From assembly GCF_029952525.1 (NCBI RefSeq), contig NZ_JASAOF010000012.1:104388-168387 (forward strand): a DNA stretch of 64,000 nucleotides, in the 5' to 3' direction. Below the pieces are notes generated by a model. It was not told where the DNA came from. It saw nothing but the letters and a program-made list of their open reading frames with translations, and ran no database searches. This document shows, one piece after another, positions 58,481-64,000 of this stretch. This DNA comes from Saccharopolyspora ipomoeae. GTDB taxonomy: Bacteria > Actinomycetota > Actinomycetes > Mycobacteriales > Pseudonocardiaceae. Each line of letters begins with the position of its first letter. Positions within the stretch are counted from its first letter, which is position 1. The translations under genes were made by a program, and so were the position numbers.

Positions 58481-58566
58481 CCACCCGGACGTGATCTGAC
58501 GACGGCCGGTGGCAAGTTGTCGCAGACGACGGCTTCGTCCGCTGCGTCCTCGGTAGGTTCCTCGGT

Positions 58567-59862
58567 GTGACTCCTCCGCTCGGCGGGGCTTCTGGCCCGT
58601 ACTACACCGTGGGTGAGGTCGACGACCACGACGAGGTCGTCCCGTTCATCCCCAGGGATCAACCGTTCGTTCCGCCGACCGCCGTCGAGAGGGAGCTCCG
58701 CGCCGCCGTCGTCGACGAGGACCCGTGGTCGTACCTGTGCGTGCTGGCCGCGGTCGGCGCCTACCACCCGGTGGCGCTGGTGCACGCGCACCGCAACCCC
58801 GCGAAGCGGCAGATGGTGACCTCGACGCTGGGCGACGGACGGGTCGCGACGTTCGTCTACACCCAGGACATGCTGCCGCGGCCGCATCCGTACCTGGTCT
58901 ACGAGTTCTCCTCGGTGCGCACGCTGGCGGAGATCGTGCCGGACGAGGTCGAGGTGCTGGCGGTCAACGCGAACACCCCGTGCGAGCTGTACCTGGAGGT
59001 CACCGACGACGAGCGGGCGCGCTGGCAGGAGGCCCACGAGCGCTACGGCGCACCGGGTTTGAGCGGCAACCGGCTGGTCACCCGGATGAGCCGGGGCGCC
59101 GAGCCGACGGAGCTGCTGCACGGTCTGGCCTGCGGCGCCCACCTCTGCTACCTCAACGGCGACGCGTGGAACAACCTCGACTGGCACGGCCTGGGCTACA
59201 GCGGCGAGGTGGAGCGGCTGGCCGAGGGCTGGGGCGTGAAGGTCCGGCAGGACTGGATCACCCTGCAGAACCGGCTGATCAACTGCGACGTCAGCACCTC
59301 CGACTGGGATTTCGTGCTGGGCGGGCGCACCTTCCTGATCTCCACCGAGGGCCCGCAGGTCGACCCGCAGCGCTGGCGGGAGTGCGTGGACACCACGATC
59401 CGCAACAACATCGCCGCGAACGTCCCCGGCGCTTCCGCCGAGCGGGGAGGCAGTCCGGAAGTCGATTCCTACGCCGAGTTCCTGTGCGGGCTGGTCGGCA
59501 AGATCGTCCGGTACGAGGCCCGGTTCCGCGCCGACGAGCTGCTGCCGCCGGACGGTCACGTGCGCACGGTCGCGGCCTGGGACCTGGGGCGAGCCTCGAC
59601 GATGGCCCGCTGGGGCCGCGGCGCGCGCTACGCGACGCAGGCCGAGATGTACGAGGCGCTGGACCTGGTCGGCCGGGAGACGCGGTCGCGCTACTCGTCG
59701 TGGGAGGAGTTCTCGGTCGGCTACGTCCTGGGCCGCTGCCTGCACTTCGACGACGAGGCGTTCGGCCCCACCTACACCGACGTCCTCGAAGCCCACCGGG
59801 CGCTGCTCGCGGAGAGCGAGAGCCCTTGGCTCACGGTTCCGTTCCACCTGGCGGAGCGTTGA
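58567..59862 (+). CDS. DUF1266-containing protein with an SseB-like N-terminal region
   Basis: The 431-residue protein has two parts. Residues about 40-140 (SYLCVLAAVG, PYLVYEFSSVRTLAEIVPDEVEVLAVNANTP) look like the SseB-type domain found in many actinobacterial proteins. The C-terminal part from about 335 is a DUF1266 domain (AWDLGRASTMARWGRGARY, SSWEEFSVGYVLGR). No membrane segment or catalytic motif is visible. DUF1266 proteins are often linked to contact-dependent or type VII toxin neighbourhoods, but no toxin gene is adjacent. The function is unknown. Confidence 0.6.
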   Translation: MTPPLGGASGPYYTVGEVDDHDEVVPFIPRDQPFVPPTAVERELRAAVVDEDPWSYLCVLAAVGAYHPVALVHAHRNPAKRQMVTSTLGDGRVATFVYTQDMLPRPHPYLVYEFSSVRTLAEIVPDEVEVLAVNANTPCELYLEVTDDERARWQEAHERYGAPGLSGNRLVTRMSRGAEPTELLHGLACGAHLCYLNGDAWNNLDWHGLGYSGEVERLAEGWGVKVRQDWITLQNRLINCDVSTSDWDFVLGGRTFLISTEGPQVDPQRWRECVDTTIRNNIAANVPGASAERGGSPEVDSYAEFLCGLVGKIVRYEARFRADELLPPDGHVRTVAAWDLGRASTMARWGRGARYATQAEMYEALDLVGRETRSRYSSWEEFSVGYVLGRCLHFDDEAFGPTYTDVLEAHRALLAESESPWLTVPFHLAER

Positions 59863-60038
59863 GGATCACTCCTGTCCCGGCGTGCCTGCCGGGGTCGCTC
59901 TGAGCTGGGCGCTTCGCGCGATTGGCGAGAAGTCGACAAGATCAAGGCAAGTCCACCCCGCTCTGGCTGTCACCTGATCGGGTGGTGTTTGTCTAGGATC
60001 AGCGGGTCCCGCGATGACCCGGCTGCATTGGACCGACG

Positions 60039-61112
60039 TTGAGCGAGCAACCGAGTACGAGATCCGGCCACGGGCTCTGGCTGTCCCGCGCCGCGCTGGG
60101 CTTCGTCGCCCTCGCCGCGCTCATGGGTTGGGGCGCCAGCTTCGTCGGCCTGCACGCCTACGGCCAGGACCAGATGGTCGGTTTCAGCTACTGGACCGCG
60201 TGGCTGATCCCGGCGACCTTCGACGGCGCCGCCTTCGGCGCCACGCTCATCACCTACCGCGCGTCGATCTACGGGCGCAGCGCCGTGCGCGGACGGCTGC
60301 TGATGTGGATCTTCACCGCGATCTCGTCGTGGATCAACTGGATCCACCAGCTCACCCCGGAAGCCCGCATCGTCGCCGCCGGACTGCCGGTCGCGGCCGT
60401 CGCGGTCTTCGACGTGGTGCTCGCCGAGCTGCGCGCGGACTTCGAGGAGCGCCACGGCAAGCGCCGACTGCGGCTTCGCCCGGGCCTGCTCGTGCTCCGC
60501 TGGCTCGTCGACCGCGACGGCACCTCGGGCGCCTTCCGCCGCCAGGTCACCGACATCCCGGTCTCGGAGATCGCCGGGCTCAGCGTGCAGGACGAGCACC
60601 GCGCCGCGATCACGCCCGCGCCCGACCCGAAACCGGCGCCCGACCCGAAACCCGAGCCCGCGCCCGAGCCGGTGGTCGCGGCGGCACCGAAGCCCGAGCC
60701 CGCGCGCGAGACCCCGCCGCACCGGCCCACCCAGGAACTCCCGAAGCAGCCGGACGAAACCCCTTCTCCTGCAACGGAAACGAGCGATCCCGAAACCCCG
60801 GTCGCCGAGAACCCGCCGGAGCACGCGGAGTTCGCGGCCGAATCCCAGGACGTCGACGAGCACCGGCCGAGCCCGTCCGAGCAGACGCTCACGCTGCCGC
60901 CGGTCCCGGCCGACCCGCTGAGCGACGAGGACAAGCGGACCTTCGCCCGCCGCGACTACCGGCTCTCGCTGGAGATCGGCGAGCCGATCACCGGTGCCCA
61001 GCTCGGCCACCGCTACGGCTTCTCGGAGCGCTGGGGCCGCCGCCAGATCGCCGCGGTCCGGGTCGAGATGGAGCAGGAGGACGAGGAGGCCGAGCTGGTC
61101 GCGGCCCGCTGA
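60039..61112 (+). CDS. DUF2637 membrane protein with C-terminal helix-turn-helix
   Basis: The start is probably TTG at 60039 (MSEQPSTRSGHG); no ATG is better placed. The 357-residue protein has four transmembrane helices in the first 135 residues (DUF2637, SpdB-like). A disordered Pro/Glu/Lys region follows with repeated PDPKP units. The end is a small winged-helix-like domain (GEPITGAQLGHRYGFSERWGRRQIAAVRVE). DUF2637 proteins are common on actinomycete integrative plasmids, where they take part in mycelial spread. No replication, integrase or tra gene is close, so this may be a domesticated or remnant copy. Confidence 0.8.
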   Translation: MSEQPSTRSGHGLWLSRAALGFVALAALMGWGASFVGLHAYGQDQMVGFSYWTAWLIPATFDGAAFGATLITYRASIYGRSAVRGRLLMWIFTAISSWINWIHQLTPEARIVAAGLPVAAVAVFDVVLAELRADFEERHGKRRLRLRPGLLVLRWLVDRDGTSGAFRRQVTDIPVSEIAGLSVQDEHRAAITPAPDPKPAPDPKPEPAPEPVVAAAPKPEPARETPPHRPTQELPKQPDETPSPATETSDPETPVAENPPEHAEFAAESQDVDEHRPSPSEQTLTLPPVPADPLSDEDKRTFARRDYRLSLEIGEPITGAQLGHRYGFSERWGRRQIAAVRVEMEQEDEEAELVAAR

Positions 61113-61126
61113 TCACCCTCACCCGA

Positions 61127-62287
61127 TCACGAGGTGAGGGCCTCCACCAGGGCCTTGCGGTGCTGGCGGGTCTGCTTGGGCATGTTCCAGCCCAGCACGC
61201 CGACCGGCCGGCCGTCGCGGTGGTGCAGCTCCACGAAACGCCGCTCGGCGCGGTCGCCTTCGACCACGGTGACCTCGTCGTCAGGCGAGAGCACGCCGTG
61301 GACGTGGATCTTCGCGTCGAACTGGTCGGTCCAGAAGTACGGGATCGGGCTGTAGGCGCGGTCGCCGCCGAGGACGTTGTCCGCGACGGTCATCGCCTGC
61401 TCGCTCGCGTTGGTCCGGTTCTCCAGCCGGATCACGCCGAACTCCGGGTGCTCCCAGCGCGCCACGTCGCCGACCGCGTAGATGCCCTCGGCGGCGCGGC
61501 AGCGGGAGTCGCAGACCAGTCCGCGCTCGACCTTCAGGCCGCTGCCCTCCAGCCAGTCCGTCGCCGGGTCGGCGCCGATCGCGACCACCACGACGTCGGC
61601 GGGCAGCACCTCGCCGGAGGCGAGCCGGACCCCGCCGACGCGGTCGCCGTCGGCGACCAGACCGTCCACCGCAGCGCCCAGCCGGAGCCGAACGCCCTGG
61701 TCGGCGTGCAGTTCTCCCAGCGCCGCACCGGCTCCCGGTCCGAGCTGGGCCGCCATCGGGGAGGCGAGCGGGCCGGTCAGCGTCACGTCGAGCCCCATGC
61801 CGCGCGCGGTCGCGGCGATCTCGCTGCCGAGCACGCCCTCCCCGACCACGACGAGCCGCCCGGCGTTGAGCAGGTCGGCGCGCAGCGCGACGCTGTCGTC
61901 GAGGGTGCGCAGCACGTGCACCCCGGCGAGCCCGTCGTGACCGGGCAGCCGGCGCGGCCGGACACCGGTGGCCACCACGATCGACTCGGCTCGCAGCTCC
62001 CGGCCGGAAGCCGTGCGCACGGTGCGCTCGGCGGCGTCGAGCGCGACGGCCGGGTCGCCGAGCAGGAACTCCGCGTCCAGCTTCTCCAGCGCCTCGGCGC
62101 TGCGGAGGCCGGTCCGCTCGACCTCCCACTGCCCGGCCAGCACCTGCTTGGACAGCGGCGGCCGGTCGTAGGGCAGGTGCGGCTCGGCGCCGAGCACCGT
62201 CACCGCGCCGTCGAAACCCTTGCGCCGCAAGGCGTCCGCCGTGGTCAACCCGGCTGCCGCGGCTCCCACGACCAGCACTGCGCTCAC
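61127..62287 (-). CDS. FAD-dependent NAD(P)H:ferredoxin/rhodocoxin-type reductase
   Basis: The 386-residue protein has two Rossmann folds: FAD binding at VVGAAAAGLTTADALRRKGF and NAD(P)H binding at VVGEGVLGSEIA. LPYDRPPLSKQVLAG and the late GIYAVGDVARW FAD motif are also present. It matches reductases that pass electrons to ferredoxins for cytochrome P450s or dioxygenases. The first glycine motif is GAAAAG rather than GxGxxG. No ferredoxin or oxygenase gene is nearby. It lies 16 bases after the TetR gene, so both may be one transcript. Confidence 0.88.
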   Translation of the reverse strand: MSAVLVVGAAAAGLTTADALRRKGFDGAVTVLGAEPHLPYDRPPLSKQVLAGQWEVERTGLRSAEALEKLDAEFLLGDPAVALDAAERTVRTASGRELRAESIVVATGVRPRRLPGHDGLAGVHVLRTLDDSVALRADLLNAGRLVVVGEGVLGSEIAATARGMGLDVTLTGPLASPMAAQLGPGAGAALGELHADQGVRLRLGAAVDGLVADGDRVGGVRLASGEVLPADVVVVAIGADPATDWLEGSGLKVERGLVCDSRCRAAEGIYAVGDVARWEHPEFGVIRLENRTNASEQAMTVADNVLGGDRAYSPIPYFWTDQFDAKIHVHGVLSPDDEVTVVEGDRAERRFVELHHRDGRPVGVLGWNMPKQTRQHRKALVEALTS

Positions 62288-62303
62288 GTCGTCGTTCCCC
62301 TGT

Positions 62304-62927
62304 TCACTCGGTGACGGGCGCCAGCCACAGGCCGGTGAGCGCGTCGATCACGTTCTGCGCGGTTTCTTCCCAGGTCAGACGGGCTGTTCCGTCGGCGAGG
62401 GCGCGTTCCTGCTCGGCCATCATGTGCACCAGCACGTGGCGGGTCATGTCGTTTCGCACGATCTTGGCGCGCAGCGGCAGGTCGGGAAGGCAGTTGTTGA
62501 GGCCGTCCATGACCCGCATCAGCGTCGGGCCGGACATGGTCTCGGCGACGACGAGCTCGCGCAGCGACGGGTCGCTCATCAGCTGGGCGCTGAAGCGCGC
62601 CATCGTGGAGTCGCTCAGCGAGGCGTGGTGCTCGACCGAGGGCCGGACCAGGCAGACCAGCCAGTCGCGGACGTCGCGGGAGTCACCGCACTCGGCGACC
62701 AGCTGCTCCCGGCGCGCCTCGATAGGCTCGGCGTGCCTGCGCACGATGGCGCGCAGCAGGTCGGCCTTGGTCCCGAAGTGGTAGCCGACGGCGGCGTTGT
62801 TGCCCTGACCTGCGGCTTCGCTGATCTGCCTGTTGGACACGGCGAAGACGCCCTGCTCGGCGAAGAGCCGCTCGGCGACGTCGAGGATGCGCTCCTTCGT
62901 GGCACTGGCCCGGGAGGTCGCATTCAT
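62304..62927 (-). CDS. TetR-family transcriptional regulator
   Basis: The 207-residue protein starts with a TetR helix-turn-helix domain (TKERILDVAERLFAEQGVFAVSNRQISEAAGQGNNAAVGYHFG region, about residues 10-52). A helical ligand-binding domain follows. GTAAVGYHFGTK is close to regulators of fatty acid or hydroxylase genes. It lies between the threonine-deaminase-like gene (15 bases upstream) and the FAD reductase gene, and probably controls this small operon. The palindrome AGTCAGGTGACT just upstream may be its operator. Confidence 0.9.
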   Translation of the reverse strand: MNATSRASATKERILDVAERLFAEQGVFAVSNRQISEAAGQGNNAAVGYHFGTKADLLRAIVRRHAEPIEARREQLVAECGDSRDVRDWLVCLVRPSVEHHASLSDSTMARFSAQLMSDPSLRELVVAETMSGPTLMRVMDGLNNCLPDLPLRAKIVRNDMTRHVLVHMMAEQERALADGTARLTWEETAQNVIDALTGLWLAPVTE

Positions 62928-62940
62928 GACGCCCAGCTTA

Positions 62941-62952
62941 AGTCAGGTGACT
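62941..62952. promoter_or_regulatory. Palindrome AGTCAGGTGACT before the TetR gene
   Basis: Five-base arms AGTCA and TGACT around GG overlap the stop of the upstream gene and end 14 bases before the TetR start. TetR operators are usually longer, so this is only a candidate. Confidence 0.3.
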
Positions 62953-63911
62953 GATCCTGTGCTACCCAGCAGAGTCGCATATCGCTCCAGGTCGACGTTG
63001 CCTCCGCTGATGATGACACCCACCCGCTCGCCCTCGATCTCGGCGGCGGCGTTGCGGGCGGCGGCGAGCCCGAGGCAGCCGGTGGGCTCGACGACGATCT
63101 TGAGGTAGGTCGCGAACAGCCGCATCGACTCGACGAGCTGGGCGTCGGTCGCGGTCCGGATGTCGTCCACGGCGTTCCGGATGATCGCGAAGGTGTGCTC
63201 GCCCAGGTGCTGGGTCTGCGCCCCGTCGGCGATCGTCCGGGGCGTGTCGATGTGCACGATCTCGCCGCTGCGCAGCGACCGGCGACCGTCGTCACCGGCC
63301 TCCGGCTCGACCCCGAACACCCGGCACCCCGGCGACAGGGCCCTGGCGGCCAGGGCTGTTCCGGACAGCAGGCCACCGCCGCCGAGCGGCACGAACAGCG
63401 CGTCGAGCTCACCGACCTCCTCGAAGAGCTCCTTCGCGGCGGTGCCCTGCCCGGCGATCACGTCCGGGTGGTCGTAGGGCGGGATCAGCGCGAGGCCCTG
63501 CTCGTCGGCGAGCGCGGTCCCGATCGCCTCGCGGTCCTCGGCGTAGCGGTCGTAGCGCACGATCTTCCCGCCGTAACCGCTGGTCGCGGCCACCTTGGAG
63601 GCCGGTGCGTCGTGCGGCATCACGATCGTCGCCGGCACCCCGAGCAACTGGCAGGACAACGCGATCGCCTGCGCGTGGTTCCCCGAGGAGAACGTCACCA
63701 CGCCCCGCCGCCGCTGCTCCTCGGGGAGCGACGCGACGGCGTTGAACGCTCCCCGGAACTTGAAAGCCCCCATCCGCTGGAAGTTCTCAGCCTTGAAGAA
63801 CACCTCGGCCCCCACGACCTCGTCCACCAACCGAGACCGCAGCACGGGAGTCCGATGAGCCACCCCCGCCAACCGACCCCCGGCAACCACCACGTCCTGG
63901 AACTCGACCAT
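62943..63911 (-). CDS. PLP-dependent threonine/serine deaminase-like ammonia-lyase
   Basis: The ATG at 63911 follows GAAGGGGGCGGG and gives 322 residues. It is a fold-type II PLP enzyme: the PLP lysine is in MGAFKFRGAFN, with FSSGNHAQAIA and the phosphate loop PLGGGGLLSG. There is no C-terminal ACT regulatory domain, so it is the catabolic type: threonine dehydratase, threo-3-hydroxyaspartate ammonia-lyase or serine racemase. Those activities cannot be separated by eye. It heads an operon with the TetR regulator and FAD reductase. Confidence 0.88.
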   Translation of the reverse strand: MVEFQDVVVAGGRLAGVAHRTPVLRSRLVDEVVGAEVFFKAENFQRMGAFKFRGAFNAVASLPEEQRRRGVVTFSSGNHAQAIALSCQLLGVPATIVMPHDAPASKVAATSGYGGKIVRYDRYAEDREAIGTALADEQGLALIPPYDHPDVIAGQGTAAKELFEEVGELDALFVPLGGGGLLSGTALAARALSPGCRVFGVEPEAGDDGRRSLRSGEIVHIDTPRTIADGAQTQHLGEHTFAIIRNAVDDIRTATDAQLVESMRLFATYLKIVVEPTGCLGLAAARNAAAEIEGERVGVIISGGNVDLERYATLLGSTGSVT

Positions 63912-63954
63912 CCCGCCCCCTTCGCACGTCACGGTGAGAGCCCTCCCGGGCCGC

Positions 63955-64000
63955 GGACAGTTTTAGCCATAATTGACCGGACAAAAGGGACATTGATCAT
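63955..64000. repeat. Family A element, copy A4, cut by the window edge
   Basis: GGACAGTTTTAGCCATAATT and the centre CCGGACAAAAGGGACATTGATCAT are present; the right arm lies beyond the window. It is in the A1 orientation and is preceded by GAGCCCTCCCGGGC, as A3 is. Confidence 0.8.

Overview
The window is high-GC chromosomal DNA from a filamentous actinomycete. The best fit is a member of the Pseudonocardiaceae close to Saccharopolyspora, judged from GTG/TTG starts, CarD, Lsr2, ClpC, LpqE-like and MhuD-like proteins, IdeR-type iron control and an ectABCD cluster. This is an inference from gene content; no rRNA gene is present to settle it. Nearly all of the window is chromosomal housekeeping DNA. 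I found no tRNA, rRNA, CRISPR array, prophage or transposase.

Layout: (1) 1-5.2 kb holds a cut DUF2127 membrane protein, a secreted trypsin-like protease, and ectABCD for ectoine and 5-hydroxyectoine. (2) 5.4-8.1 kb is a two-gene AlgX-like/MBOAT sugar O-acetylation pair. (3) 8.2-17.9 kb holds rlmB, cysS, a HAD hydrolase, ispF-ispD, carD, an lpqE-like gene, radA and mutY. (4) 17.9-23.7 kb holds a degenerate 2H protein, an unusual ABC ATPase with a YhgE/Pip membrane partner, an MhuD-like haem-degrading enzyme, a membrane endonuclease/exonuclease/phosphatase protein and DedA. (5) 23.8-50.6 kb holds clpC, an iron-siderophore ABC operon behind an iron box, lsr2, lysS, coaX-panD-panC, prsW, folK-folB-folP-folE, ftsH, hpt, tilS, a zinc metallopeptidase, a very long DacB-like carboxypeptidase and ppa. 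(6) 50.7-64 kb is more variable: an Rph-like phosphotransferase, a repeat-containing secreted protein, a DUF4231 membrane protein, an M23 peptidase, a cystathionine lyase, DUF1266 and DUF2637 proteins, and a threonine deaminase/TetR/FAD reductase operon.

From rlmB to ppa the gene order follows the Mycobacterium tuberculosis block Rv3579c-Rv3628. Differences stand out against it: disA and canB are missing between radA and mutY, and an iron-transport operon and prsW have been added.

The most unusual content is in four families of small repeats that the genes do not explain. Family A (70-78 bp) has perfect AT-rich terminal inverted repeats. Family B is a 26-bp palindrome around TTTTCATGAAAA; it occurs three times between genes and twice in frame inside the carboxypeptidase gene. 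Family C has three copies of about 175 bp and three short ones, with hairpins whose two arms change together between copies. Family D is a tandem pair of long-loop hairpins. The paired changes point to selection for structure rather than chance repetition.
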